Notes: generated by a model from the letters alone, not told the origin. Shown: positions 1 to 8,142, numbered from the stretch's first letter. The stretch: DNA of 29,279 nt from Wohlfahrtiimonas larvae_A (GCA_040394195.1 JBEBSR010000034.1:1-29279); one strand, 5' to 3'. Program-made: numbers and translations.

Positions 1-49
<49 letters not shown>

Positions 50-66
50 TCTGTATTGAGTGATGC

Positions 67-72
67 ATTATA
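67..72 (-). promoter_or_regulatory. Candidate -10 box of the tRNA-fMet gene
   Basis: A perfect TATAAT lies on the minus strand 17 bases before the first base of the mature tRNA. No good -35 hexamer lies at standard spacing, so only the -10 is called. Confidence 0.4.
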
Positions 73-170
73 CACAGTTTCAAATAAATTACTGCGTAAA
101 TAGTACTCATACCATTTAGTGCCAGATTTCAGTGTTATCACTAAATACTCACCAAAATTTGGCGATATTC

Positions 171-201
171 TTTACATTAATACTGAAAAAATAAGTATAA
201 T
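171..201 (+). promoter_or_regulatory. Candidate promoter of the DUF2931 gene
   Basis: TTTACA at 171-176 and TATAAT at 196-201, spacer 19, lie 35 bases before the ATG at 236. The spacer is slightly long; TTACAT at 172 would give 18. Transcription would diverge from the tRNA gene. Confidence 0.4.
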
Positions 202-235
202 ATTGAAATATATAACAAAAGACTGCTAAAAACTT

Positions 236-1363
236 ATGACAAAATTTTATATTTCTATTTTATTGATTGCGATGGTTATTCTCTTTGGAGTATCAACCAC
301 TCAGAATAATCCTATCCAAGGAACAATGCGTGACACAATATATCCTTATCAAGTTGAATTAGATAGCCTTGATGAAACCCATGCCTTTTTTGGTGGAGGG
401 AGTTATTTTTTTCAATACACTGCTGAAGATAAAGAAGTAATAGAAAAAGTAGCATCATTCCCATGGGAATCGAATTATTATGCTTCTGCTTCTGGTTGGG
501 GTCTAGGTCACGGCTTACAAGCCATGAGTCTTTCTAATCGTTCTAAATTACCCGATGGATTTTATATTAAATGGTACTCCCCTTTTGAGAATCAACGCTG
601 GGAAGCAAAAGGAGATTTTGATTTTGATTTTTTTAGACAGTTAGAAAAACATTATGTTGAAATGCCTTTTAATAGCAGTAGCTCTAGTAATTTTTTCTTA
701 AAATATTTTAATTTTGTAGTTAATGCAGGCCCTGAAGGTCGGTTAGCAATATGGATTGTTGGTAAAGGTCAGCAATATTTATTAGTAAGAGCTAGGGCAA
801 ATAGTTTAGGCGAAGGATCTCAAGGCGTAATATCTCCTAGTTTTCCAACTTATGGAATGACTTCTGAAGAAACGGCTGAAAGAAGAATTAAAACAGTTTC
901 TGCTAAAGTTCAAGAGGATTATAAAAATAACAATATGGCTCATTATGCTGAATTGTGGGATCGTAGAATGAAGCGCTATAACTGGCACTTAATGGGCAAT
1001 GAGCACTTTGGTTTATTAGAATCTCTTGTATCTTATAGTAATGGTGAGCGTTTAACTGCTTCAAAAGAAGGTAAGATAGCTTTTAGAGATCGATTTGCAG
1101 CCCCTAAAGAGATTTTTATATTCCTCATTAATAGAAAAGATCCCAAGCATCAAGAACGTTTAAGAGTTAGGGTCAATGAAGAAGAAATGATGAAAGTTTT
1201 AGAAACACTGACAAAGGATGATCCAGATAAAGAGGTTCATTTAAAACTGGACGTTTCGGAAGATCTTAAAATTCTTTCATTAATCGCATTTACAGATAAT
1301 GAGAGTATTGAAGTAATGCAAATTACTGCTAAATTATTTGATTTAAAAAGAAAGGCAATTTAG
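236..1363 (+). CDS. DUF2931-type exported protein
   Basis: A 375-residue protein of unknown function. Residues 5-20 are a hydrophobic stretch ending in small residues, suggesting a signal peptide or an N-terminal anchor; there is no lipobox Cys. The segment LPDGFYIKWYSPFENQRW around residues 105-122 looks like the signature of DUF2931 proteins, which are otherwise uncharacterised envelope-associated proteins of Gammaproteobacteria and Bacteroidota. The C-terminal third (about 265-375) is charged and helical with no motif I recognise. The gene stands alone between a divergent tRNA gene and the convergent trp operon, with its own promoter candidate and a hairpin right after the stop. The family call rests on one motif; no enzymatic role is suggested. 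Confidence 0.6.
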   Translation: MTKFYISILLIAMVILFGVSTTQNNPIQGTMRDTIYPYQVELDSLDETHAFFGGGSYFFQYTAEDKEVIEKVASFPWESNYYASASGWGLGHGLQAMSLSNRSKLPDGFYIKWYSPFENQRWEAKGDFDFDFFRQLEKHYVEMPFNSSSSSNFFLKYFNFVVNAGPEGRLAIWIVGKGQQYLLVRARANSLGEGSQGVISPSFPTYGMTSEETAERRIKTVSAKVQEDYKNNNMAHYAELWDRRMKRYNWHLMGNEHFGLLESLVSYSNGERLTASKEGKIAFRDRFAAPKEIFIFLINRKDPKHQERLRVRVNEEEMMKVLETLTKDDPDKEVHLKLDVSEDLKILSLIAFTDNESIEVMQITAKLFDLKRKAI

Positions 1364-1365
1364 TT

Positions 1366-1391
1366 AAGCACTCCAGAATATTGGAGTGCTT
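1366..1391. terminator. Bidirectional hairpin between the DUF2931 gene and trpA
   Basis: A perfect 10-bp stem (1366-1375 with 1382-1391, AAGCACTCCA arm) with a 6-base loop sits between two convergent stop codons, 2 bases after one and 13 from the other. The T-rich tail is weak on both sides, so termination strength is uncertain. Confidence 0.6.
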
Positions 1392-1404
1392 CATATACTT
1401 TTAT

Positions 1405-2208
1405 TTACTTTGTGCCTGATTTCAGAGCTGTCACAGTTTCTTTCAAAACAGCTTTCAACTCATCCATATTGTGATGATGTTTTGCAATCAATGACACAAT
1501 GTATGAACCTGAAATTGCACCATCTACGCCTATTGTAATCGCATCTTTCACTTGTTCTTTTGTGCTGATGCCAAAGCCTTGCACGATTGGTACATTCGTT
1601 ACGGAGCGAATCAATTTCACTAAGTTTGGCAAACCTGCATCCGTTGCTTTATTTAAACCCGTTGTACCACTACGTGACATTAAATAAATATAACCTTCTG
1701 CTGCTTCTGCTGTTTTACGAACAGTTGCTTCACTTGCATTCGGTGGAATGATGAAGATTGATTCAATACCATTAGCACGTGCAGCTTCTTTGAATGGTTT
1801 AAATTCACTCAATGGCACATCCACAACTAATACAGAATCCACGCCGATTTCTGCCATTTTTTTATAGAACACATCCAATGTTGGGCGATAAACCAAGTTT
1901 GCATACATCAATAAGCCAATAGGAATTTCAGGATATTTAGCACGTACTTTTGCAATGATCTCAAAAGATTTTGCAACATTAGTGCCTGCATCAAATGCAC
2001 GAATACCAGCATCTTGAATAATTGGGCCATCTGCCATTGGATCAGAAAATGGAACGCCAAGCTCCAAGCCATCCGCACCATTTTCCACCAAAGTTTCAAT
2101 GATGGTTAAAGAATCTTCAGGATTAGGATCACCAATCATCACAAATGGGATAAAAGCACCTTCATTTTGAGCTTTTAATTCGTTGAATTTTTTAGCATAA
2201 CGACTCAT
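1405..2208 (-). CDS. trpA: Tryptophan synthase alpha chain
   Basis: Cleaves indole-3-glycerol phosphate to indole and glyceraldehyde 3-phosphate. The indole is channelled to TrpB in the alpha2beta2 complex. The 267-residue length matches the family. The TIM-barrel active-site residues Glu49 and Asp60 lie in LELGVPFSDPMADGP, with the numbering of the E. coli enzyme. The loop with FIIPPNAS (about 152-160) and the phosphate-binding GFGIST and GSYIV segments are present. The start is ATG at 2208, two bases after the trpB stop, with a GGGAGAA ribosome binding site inside the end of trpB, so the two are translationally coupled. It is the last gene of the operon and ends against the hairpin at 1366. 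Confidence 0.98.
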   Translation of the reverse strand: MSRYAKKFNELKAQNEGAFIPFVMIGDPNPEDSLTIIETLVENGADGLELGVPFSDPMADGPIIQDAGIRAFDAGTNVAKSFEIIAKVRAKYPEIPIGLLMYANLVYRPTLDVFYKKMAEIGVDSVLVVDVPLSEFKPFKEAARANGIESIFIIPPNASEATVRKTAEAAEGYIYLMSRSGTTGLNKATDAGLPNLVKLIRSVTNVPIVQGFGISTKEQVKDAITIGVDGAISGSYIVSLIAKHHHNMDELKAVLKETVTALKSGTK

Positions 2209-2210
2209 GA

Positions 2211-3413
2211 TTATTCTCCCTTTCCTTGTGCTTCTTGTTCTGCAAAAATTTTCGCCACTGTAAAAATGTCTTTATCGCCACGACCTGATAAGTTCACTAA
2301 AATTAGCTGCTCTTTTTCAGGATTTTCACGGATGATCTTCAACGCATGCGCTAAAGCATGTGAAGATTCCAACGCAGGAATGATTCCTTCATTGCGACAT
2401 AAATCTTTAAATGCAGCCAATGCTTCATCATCAGTAATCGAAACATATTGTGCACGGCCAATTGCTTGTAAGTGCGCATGTTGCGGGCCAACAGATGGGA
2501 AATCTAAACCTGCTGATACTGAATGGGATTCTTCAATTTGCCCTTCTTGATCCTGCATCATTGGCGATTTCATGCCAAAGAAAATTCCTGTTGTGCCATG
2601 TCCTAATGGCGCACCATGTTTACCTGTTTCAATGCCATAACCACCAGGTTCAACACCAATCAATTCAACACCTTCTTCAGGAATAAAATCAGCAAACATG
2701 CCAATCGCATTTGAACCACCACCAATACATGCTAAAACTTTATCAGGCAAACGACCTTCTCTTGATAGGATTTGCGCTTTAGCTTCTTCACCAATCATCT
2801 TTTGGAATTCACGCACGATTGTTGGGAATGGATGCGGGCCAGCTGCTGTACCTAATAAATAGTGCGTTGTTTGATAGTTTTCAGCCCAATCACGCAGTGC
2901 TTCTGTACATGCTGATTTCAATGTTGCTGTGCCTGAATAAACTGGAATGACTGTTGCACCCATCATTTTCATACGAAACACATTTGGCTCTTGGCGCTCT
3001 ACGTCTTTTGCGCCCATATAAATGCGGCATTTTAAACCTAACAATGCACATGCGATTGCTGTAGCGACACCATGTTGACCAGCGCCTGTTTCTGCAATAA
3101 TCTCAGTTTTTCCCATGCGCTTTGCCAACAATGCTTGACCCAATACTTGGTTAGTTTTGTGCGCACCGCCATGCAGTAGATCTTCACGCTTTAGATATAG
3201 CTTTGATTTTGTACCTTTTGTGAGGTTTTGACACAATGTTAATGCTGTTGGTCGGCCTGCGAAGTTCTTCAATAAGTCCATAAACTCTGCTTGGAATTCT
3301 GGATCTTCTTTTGCTTCTACGAATGCTTTTTCTAATTGATCTAACGCTGGAATCAATAACTCAGGTACGTATTGACCACCAAACTCCCCAAAATATGCAT
3401 CTAAAATTGCCAT
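2211..3413 (-). CDS. trpB: Tryptophan synthase beta chain
   Basis: A PLP enzyme that condenses indole with L-serine to give tryptophan. The 400 residues include the PLP lysine Lys86 in HGGAHKTN, the serine-binding ETGAGQHG loop (about 108-115), and the phosphate-binding GGGSNA near 231. It is the TrpB1 type that partners TrpA, not the stand-alone TrpB2 type. A strong AAGGAAGGAAAG ribosome binding site precedes the ATG. A 61-base gap separates it from trpCF, the longest gap in the operon, with no hairpin or promoter I would call. Confidence 0.98.
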   Translation of the reverse strand: MAILDAYFGEFGGQYVPELLIPALDQLEKAFVEAKEDPEFQAEFMDLLKNFAGRPTALTLCQNLTKGTKSKLYLKREDLLHGGAHKTNQVLGQALLAKRMGKTEIIAETGAGQHGVATAIACALLGLKCRIYMGAKDVERQEPNVFRMKMMGATVIPVYSGTATLKSACTEALRDWAENYQTTHYLLGTAAGPHPFPTIVREFQKMIGEEAKAQILSREGRLPDKVLACIGGGSNAIGMFADFIPEEGVELIGVEPGGYGIETGKHGAPLGHGTTGIFFGMKSPMMQDQEGQIEESHSVSAGLDFPSVGPQHAHLQAIGRAQYVSITDDEALAAFKDLCRNEGIIPALESSHALAHALKIIRENPEKEQLILVNLSGRGDKDIFTVAKIFAEQEAQGKGE

Positions 3414-3474
3414 GATCTTTCCTTCCTTTTTAACTATCTTTAAATTTCTGCTTGCTTATTAATGTCTTTTAATC

Positions 3475-4848
3475 TTAAACCGTTCTGTATTCACGAATGG
3501 TTTTAAAAATGTTCTGTATCTTCTGTGTGCATTTCTCACCTTTTGTGGCTTCCAAGGCTGAATTCATATCAACACCTGCCACATTCTGATTCAATGCATC
3601 ACTAATATTCTCTTCACCTACTCCACCAGCTAATAAATAACGGCGCTGTGGTAATGTTTGAATGACTGACCAATCGAAACTTTTGCCCGTGCCACCTTGC
3701 CCATAATCGAGCACGATGCAATCAATCAATTCATTCATTAAATAATCTTTCTGTGCTTCCATTTTGCTTGCATCAATGGCTTTAAAAATCTCCACTGATT
3801 GCGGTAACTCTGCACGTAGCTCAGTAATATATGCTGAAGTTTCATCACCATGCAACTGGATTGCTTTTAAATTCAAATCCTTTGCAGTTGTTTTCACGAA
3901 TTCAATCGTTGCATTTTGGAAAACACCTACAAAATTTAATGGAATATTCATCAATGCTTTAGCATCTTCTGGCGAAATATAGCGCGGTGATTTTTCCACA
4001 AAAATTAAACCACCATAATAAGCACCCGATTCATAAGCTGCCGTTGCTGCTTCTAATGATTTCAAGCCACAGACTTTGTGTGTGCCAAAAATTAATTCAC
4101 GCAATGCTAGATCTAAATTCTCAGCCCCCACTAAATGGCTGCCCACTAAGAATCCATCTGCATACGGCGATAAATCTACAACATCATTATGTGATGAAAT
4201 GCCTGATTCACTGATCACAATGCGATCTTCAGGAATCTTCACTGCTAATTTTTTTGTAGTTTCTAAATTCACAGTTAAAGTGTGCAAATCGCGGTTATTA
4301 ATGCCGATCACTTTTGCATCGAGTGCAATTGCTCTTTCCAATTCAACTTCGTTACTCGTTTCTGTTAATACGCCCATATTCAATGAATGAGCAACTTCAC
4401 GGAGCACTAAATATTTATCATCTGATAACACTGACAACATCAACAATACTGCGCTCGCACCATGCAAACGTGCATAATAAATTTGGTATTCATCAATGAT
4501 GAAATCTTTGCACAATAATGGTTTATCCGTTAATTCACGTGCGATTTTTAAGTTCTTAAATTCGCCACCAAAGTATTTATTATCTGTTAATACTGAAATT
4601 GCAGATGCAAATGGTGAATACGCAGTGACGATTTTTGTTAAATTAAAGTTTGGATTAATCATGCCTTTTGAAGGTGATTTCGGTTTACATTCTAAAATAT
4701 AGGCAGGTTTTGCCGAAGCCAATGATGTGTAGAAATCACGATCATTAGGTTCAATATCCATTTGGAAATTACAAAATGGTTTTTCCTGCTTTAATAAACT
4801 TACTTCAATGTATTTGTCTGCGACGATTTTTTCTAAGATAGTTGCCAT
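3475..4848 (-). CDS. trpCF: Bifunctional indole-3-glycerol phosphate synthase / phosphoribosylanthranilate isomerase
   Basis: A 457-residue fusion performing two successive steps of tryptophan synthesis. The N-terminal half (about 1-255) is TrpC: ILEKIVADKY at the start, the ECKPKSPSKG substrate loop (Glu53, Lys55) and ISESGI near 215. The C-terminal half (about 256-457) is TrpF, starting at HKVCGLKS with its catalytic Cys, then QLHGDE and the GGTGKSFDW loop. This TrpC-TrpF order and length match the E. coli-type fusion. The start ATG at 4848 follows the trpD stop by six bases. No residue I checked is missing. Confidence 0.97.
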   Translation of the reverse strand: MATILEKIVADKYIEVSLLKQEKPFCNFQMDIEPNDRDFYTSLASAKPAYILECKPKSPSKGMINPNFNLTKIVTAYSPFASAISVLTDNKYFGGEFKNLKIARELTDKPLLCKDFIIDEYQIYYARLHGASAVLLMLSVLSDDKYLVLREVAHSLNMGVLTETSNEVELERAIALDAKVIGINNRDLHTLTVNLETTKKLAVKIPEDRIVISESGISSHNDVVDLSPYADGFLVGSHLVGAENLDLALRELIFGTHKVCGLKSLEAATAAYESGAYYGGLIFVEKSPRYISPEDAKALMNIPLNFVGVFQNATIEFVKTTAKDLNLKAIQLHGDETSAYITELRAELPQSVEIFKAIDASKMEAQKDYLMNELIDCIVLDYGQGGTGKSFDWSVIQTLPQRRYLLAGGVGEENISDALNQNVAGVDMNSALEATKGEKCTQKIQNIFKTIREYRTV

Positions 4849-4854
4849 GATTAA

Positions 4855-5853
4855 TTAACCTCTGCTCACCATTTGTTGTAATACTTCATAAGGTTTTGCA
4901 GTACGAATCATGCTTAAAACCTCTTCCACATTTTGTTTCACGTTACGCTTACCAAATAAGCGCATCAATAATGCAACATTTGCAGCAACAACGTTTTCAT
5001 GTGCCGCTTTACCTTTGCCTTGTAAAATATTTTCTAATAAAATTTTGTTCTCTGCTGGTGTGCCGCCACGAATGTCATCAATTGTCATCACTGGCAAACC
5101 AAAATCTTTCGCTGTTAAGTAGTATTCTTCAATGTCACCATTTGCCAATTCTGCAATGTGTGCATCTGCATGCAATGAAACTTCGTCTAATCCTGCGGTA
5201 TGGATCACTGCTGCATTTAAATAGCCTAAGTTTTTCAATACTTCAGCCATTGGGCGAACCAATGAATCTTGGTAAACACCAACAATTGCGATACGAGGGC
5301 GCGCTGGATTAATTAATGGGCCTAATACATTGAAGATTGTACGTGTTTTGAGTTCTGCACGAATGGGTGCAACATTTTTGAAACCTTTGTGGTATTGCTG
5401 AGCAAACAAGAAGCAAACGCCCAATTCATCTAATAACTTTCTTGATTTTTCTGGTGTTGAATAGATATCCACGCCTAACTCAGTCAATACATCTGATGAA
5501 CCACTTAAACTAGAAACGCTGCGATTGCCATGTTTTGCAATCGGATAACCACATGCTGCTGCTACAAAAGAACTCGCTGTAGAGATATTGATACTGCTTG
5601 CACCATCACCACCTGTGCCAACAATATCTGCAAACATATAATCTGGTGTTGGGAAAGTTTCTGCATGTTTCAATGATGCCAATGCTGCACCTGTTAATTC
5701 TGCAATGGATTCACCACGCACTTTCATGCTCGTTAGCATCGAAGCCAAATGGATTGGAGAAACTTGTCCTTCGATGATATTACAAAAGATTTCAAAGCTC
5801 TCTTCTTGTGATAAGTATTCGCCGTTGTAAACTTTTAGTAATGATTGATTCAT
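4855..5853 (-). CDS. trpD: Anthranilate phosphoribosyltransferase
   Basis: Transfers the phosphoribosyl group of PRPP to anthranilate. The 332 residues have the PRPP-binding GTGGDG motif (about 81-86), NISTAS, and KHGNRSVSS (about 108-116). There is no fused glutamine amidotransferase (TrpG) domain, unlike E. coli TrpGD. trpE and trpG are not in this window, so trpD is the first structural gene behind the trp leader and attenuator. That suggests anthranilate synthase is encoded and controlled elsewhere. Confidence 0.97.
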   Translation of the reverse strand: MNQSLLKVYNGEYLSQEESFEIFCNIIEGQVSPIHLASMLTSMKVRGESIAELTGAALASLKHAETFPTPDYMFADIVGTGGDGASSINISTASSFVAAACGYPIAKHGNRSVSSLSGSSDVLTELGVDIYSTPEKSRKLLDELGVCFLFAQQYHKGFKNVAPIRAELKTRTIFNVLGPLINPARPRIAIVGVYQDSLVRPMAEVLKNLGYLNAAVIHTAGLDEVSLHADAHIAELANGDIEEYYLTAKDFGLPVMTIDDIRGGTPAENKILLENILQGKGKAAHENVVAANVALLMRLFGKRNVKQNVEEVLSMIRTAKPYEVLQQMVSRG

Positions 5854-5908
5854 ATCTGCCTCTGCTGTATTTAATGCTAATTTTAAATTTTGGGTGCTAC
5901 AGCGGGCG

Positions 5909-5934
5909 AAAAAAAACCCGCTTATACGCGGGTT
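5909..5934 (-). terminator. trp attenuator (intrinsic terminator before trpD)
   Basis: On the minus strand the stem AACCCGC/GCGGGTT (5934-5928 with 5921-5915), with a 6-base loop, is followed by a run of eight T. It lies 20 bases after the trpL stop and 55 bases before trpD. Its 5-prime arm CCCGC (5932-5928) can instead pair with GCGGG (5987-5983) inside the trpL coding region, giving an antiterminator. Confidence 0.93.
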
Positions 5935-5954
5935 CTTTTTTCATGCATTGACTT

Positions 5955-6041
5955 TTATTTTTGCCATGACACGACTAAATCTCCCGCCTTGTGAGAGATT
6001 TGCCACCAAAAATTACGTGAAACTGATGTAATGCGTGTCAT
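5955..6041 (-). CDS. trpL: trp operon leader peptide
   Basis: A 28-codon ORF with tandem Trp codons 12-13 (6008-6003) and a third Trp at codon 26 (5966-5964). An AAGGAA ribosome binding site (6054-6049) precedes the ATG. A 1:2 protector hairpin (AAATCTC at 6001-5995 with GAGATTT at 5983-5977) begins two bases after the tandem Trp codons. Segment 2 contains GCGGG, which competes for the terminator arm. A ribosome stalled on the Trp pair would cover segment 1, free segment 2 and favour antitermination, the classic Trp attenuation logic. It is unusual that the ORF runs through the whole 1:2 hairpin and ends close to the terminator, rather than stopping between segments 1 and 2. The function is to be translated, not to make a stable product. 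Confidence 0.9.
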   Translation of the reverse strand: MTRITSVSRNFWWQISHKAGDLVVSWQK

Positions 6042-6070
6042 GAATAAATTCCTTAAAATTGATGCTTTTT

Positions 6071-6099
6071 AATCTATCGGAATAAAAAGCACCCGTCAA
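6071..6099 (-). promoter_or_regulatory. Promoter of the trp operon
   Basis: On the minus strand TTGACG (6099-6094) and TAGATT (6076-6071) are separated by exactly 17 bases, about 30 bases before the trpL start. An 8-base inverted repeat GCTTTTTA/TAAAAAGC straddles the -10 (6091-6063), which could be an operator or a weak alaA terminator. No CTAG-type TrpR operator is seen. Confidence 0.75.
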
Positions 6100-6114
6100 C
6101 ATTAATTTGAAAAA

Positions 6115-7329
6115 TTATTTTCTAATTTCACCCAAATAATCACCAATTCTGACAACAGCATCAGTTAAAACATCAGCATACGGTAAAAATGTGATTCTAA
6201 AATGATCAGGTGTTGGATAATTAAATCCTGATCCTTGCACAATTAATACGCGTTTTGATTCCAATAAATCGAGCGCAAAAGCTTCATCAGATAACAACGG
6301 ATACATTTCAGGATCCATTTTCGGGAACATATACAAAGCACCTTTTGGCTTCATACAAGTTACACCAGGAATGCTCGTTAACAAATCATAAGCCAAATCA
6401 CGTTGCTTCGTTAAGCGACCATTTGGTGCAATTAATTCATTGATGCTTTGATAACCACCCAACGCTGTTTGAATCGCCAATTGCCCTGGTGCATTCGAAC
6501 ATAAACGCATTGAAGATAATACATTCAACCCAGCAATATAATCTTTTGCATGCTTTTTAGGGCCAGAAACAATCATCCAACCTGCACGATAACCACAAGC
6601 GCGATAAGCTTTAGACAACCCATTAAATGTTAAACATAAAACATCATCAGCTAAAGCAGCTGTCGATGTATGTGTATGACCATCGTATAAAATCTTATCG
6701 TAGATTTCATCGGAGAACACAACCAAACCATGTTCGCGCGCGATTTCTAAAATTTCTAATAGAATCTGATTACCATACAAAGCACCCGTTGGGTTATTTG
6801 GGTTAATGATCACAATCCCTTTAGTGCGTGGTGTGATTTTAGCGCGAATGTCAGCAACATTTGGTTGCCAATCATTATCTTCATCACACATATAATGCAC
6901 AGGGCGACCGCCAGCAAGCGATGTTGCGGCTGTCCATAATGGATAATCTGGCGTTGGAATTAGTACTTCATCTCCATTGTTTAACAACGCATTCAAGCTC
7001 ATAGTGATAAGCTCGGAGGCGCCATTACCAATGTAAACATCATTCACATCAACATTCTTGATATTCTTCTGTTGGGCGTAATGGACGATGGCTTTGCGTG
7101 CGGCGAAGATCCCTTTAGAGTCCGTATACCCAGAAGCTTCTGGCATGTTCATGATCATATCTTGTACGATTTCATCTGGTGGCATAAAGCCAAAAGGTGC
7201 AAGATTCCCGATGTTTAATTTGATGATTTTTAGGCCATCTTCTTCCATTTGGTTCGCTTTATCGAGAACTGGGCCTCGAATTTCATAACGAACATGATTC
7301 AACTTATCTGATTTTCCAATTGTTTTCAT
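6115..7329 (-). CDS. alaA: Alanine-synthesising aminotransferase (AlaA-like)
   Basis: A class I PLP aminotransferase of 404 residues, closest in pattern to E. coli AlaA, which makes alanine from pyruvate and glutamate. The N-terminal segment RYEIRGPVLDKANQMEEDG is characteristic of this subgroup. The NPNNPTG loop is at 176-182, SDEIY includes the ring-binding Asp207, the Schiff-base lysine is Lys240 in NGLSKAYRACGYRAGW, and the carboxylate-binding Arg lies in HFRITFLP near the C-terminus. It is transcribed towards the trp operon, which has its own promoter, with no strong terminator between them. A candidate promoter and an 18-bp palindrome lie upstream. Confidence 0.92.
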   Translation of the reverse strand: MKTIGKSDKLNHVRYEIRGPVLDKANQMEEDGLKIIKLNIGNLAPFGFMPPDEIVQDMIMNMPEASGYTDSKGIFAARKAIVHYAQQKNIKNVDVNDVYIGNGASELITMSLNALLNNGDEVLIPTPDYPLWTAATSLAGGRPVHYMCDEDNDWQPNVADIRAKITPRTKGIVIINPNNPTGALYGNQILLEILEIAREHGLVVFSDEIYDKILYDGHTHTSTAALADDVLCLTFNGLSKAYRACGYRAGWMIVSGPKKHAKDYIAGLNVLSSMRLCSNAPGQLAIQTALGGYQSINELIAPNGRLTKQRDLAYDLLTSIPGVTCMKPKGALYMFPKMDPEMYPLLSDEAFALDLLESKRVLIVQGSGFNYPTPDHFRITFLPYADVLTDAVVRIGDYLGEIRK

Positions 7330-7346
7330 AGTGCACGCAAGCCTTC

Positions 7347-7364
7347 ATTTTTAGTACTAAAAAT
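7347..7364. promoter_or_regulatory. 18-bp perfect palindrome in the alaA leader (candidate operator)
   Basis: ATTTTTAGTACTAAAAAT is fully self-complementary. It sits 17 bases before the alaA ATG and just past the expected transcription start, a typical repressor position. As RNA it would make only a tiny loopless hairpin, and no U-tract follows, so an operator is more likely than a terminator. Confidence 0.5.
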
Positions 7365-7375
7365 AACGAAACTTT

Positions 7376-7404
7376 AATATAGCGCCTATGTAGTATAGAT
7401 ACAA
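7376..7404 (-). promoter_or_regulatory. Promoter of alaA
   Basis: On the minus strand TTGTAT (7404-7399) and TATATT (7381-7376) have a 17-base spacer, with the expected start of transcription near 7369. Confidence 0.6.
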
Positions 7405-7510
7405 TACAGCTATTGATAAATCATTTGTAATGTTTATGTTTCAAATGATAAAATAACCAAAGATGTAGCAACAAAATGATAACTTAAATAATTAAAAAGG
7501 CATAAAAGTA

Positions 7511-8080
7511 ATGAAAAGAAAATTTCATACAAAACAATCAGGATTTACGTTAATTGAACTTATGATTGTTGTTGCTATTATAGGCATATTAATAGCTATT
7601 GCTTTTCCTGAATATAGAGACTATACAAGACGAACATATATTGTAGAAGGCCTTACTCTTGCAGGTGAATTAAAACAAAGGGTCGCTACATATCATGCCG
7701 AACATGGCAAATTCCCAAAAGCATTTGATCAAAATACTGGCGAGCTATCTGATACAATGAAAATACCCTCTTCCCCAATTTCTGGGATGACAAGCAAACA
7801 TATCCCTATGATTCCATTAAAAGGGCAGTCTGTTATAGCAGCAGGAGTTATGGATGGAACAATTTATTTATATTTTAATGAAAAAGCATCTTTAGCAGGA
7901 AAATCTGAATTAGAGCTACCTTTACGTCCTTATGCTATGCCTGGAGGACAAATATTATGGAAATGTGGTTTACAGGCTTGGTTACCTGAGCCTAATGCAA
8001 TTGAATCTGGATCAATACCACTATCCCAACAAGGTAACAACAAAGTTGACCCTGCCATTGTACCTGCTGTTTGCCGCTAA
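7511..8080 (+). CDS. Type IV pilin-like protein with class III signal
   Basis: A 189-residue protein with a short charged leader (MKRKFHTKQSG) and a prepilin peptidase site between Gly11 and Phe12. FTLIEL follows, with the conserved Glu at mature position 5, then a hydrophobic helix to about residue 32. Cys152 and Cys188 could close a C-terminal disulfide D-region as in major pilins. After membrane extraction by the pilus machinery it would assemble into a type IV pilus or act as a minor pilin. No pilB, pilC, pilD or other pilin gene is adjacent, so it is an orphan here. It has its own ribosome binding site (AAAAAGG) and is flanked by a hairpin terminator. The major versus minor role cannot be told from sequence. 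Confidence 0.88.
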   Translation: MKRKFHTKQSGFTLIELMIVVAIIGILIAIAFPEYRDYTRRTYIVEGLTLAGELKQRVATYHAEHGKFPKAFDQNTGELSDTMKIPSSPISGMTSKHIPMIPLKGQSVIAAGVMDGTIYLYFNEKASLAGKSELELPLRPYAMPGGQILWKCGLQAWLPEPNAIESGSIPLSQQGNNKVDPAIVPAVCR

Positions 8081-8092
8081 TACTTGGATACA

Positions 8093-8116
8093 AAGCCATG
8101 TATTTCTACATGGCTT
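8093..8116. terminator. Hairpin between the pilin gene and gstA
   Basis: A perfect 10-bp stem (8093-8102 with 8107-8116, AAGCCATGTA arm) with a 4-base loop sits between convergent genes, 12 bases after the pilin stop. No strong T-run follows on either strand. Confidence 0.6.
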
Positions 8117-8142
8117 ATCATTCAATTCAAATGTTAATTTAA

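Noticed and set aside
4076..5312. Several plus-strand ORFs of 60-138 codons across trpCF and trpD
   Set aside because: They are antisense to clear, full-length trp genes, have no ribosome binding sites and their compositions look like translated complements.
7420..7449. 8-bp inverted repeat (ATCATTTG / CAAATGAT) ahead of the pilin gene
   Set aside because: Short arms with a 14-base gap in very AT-rich DNA; no link to a known regulator, so not called as a site.
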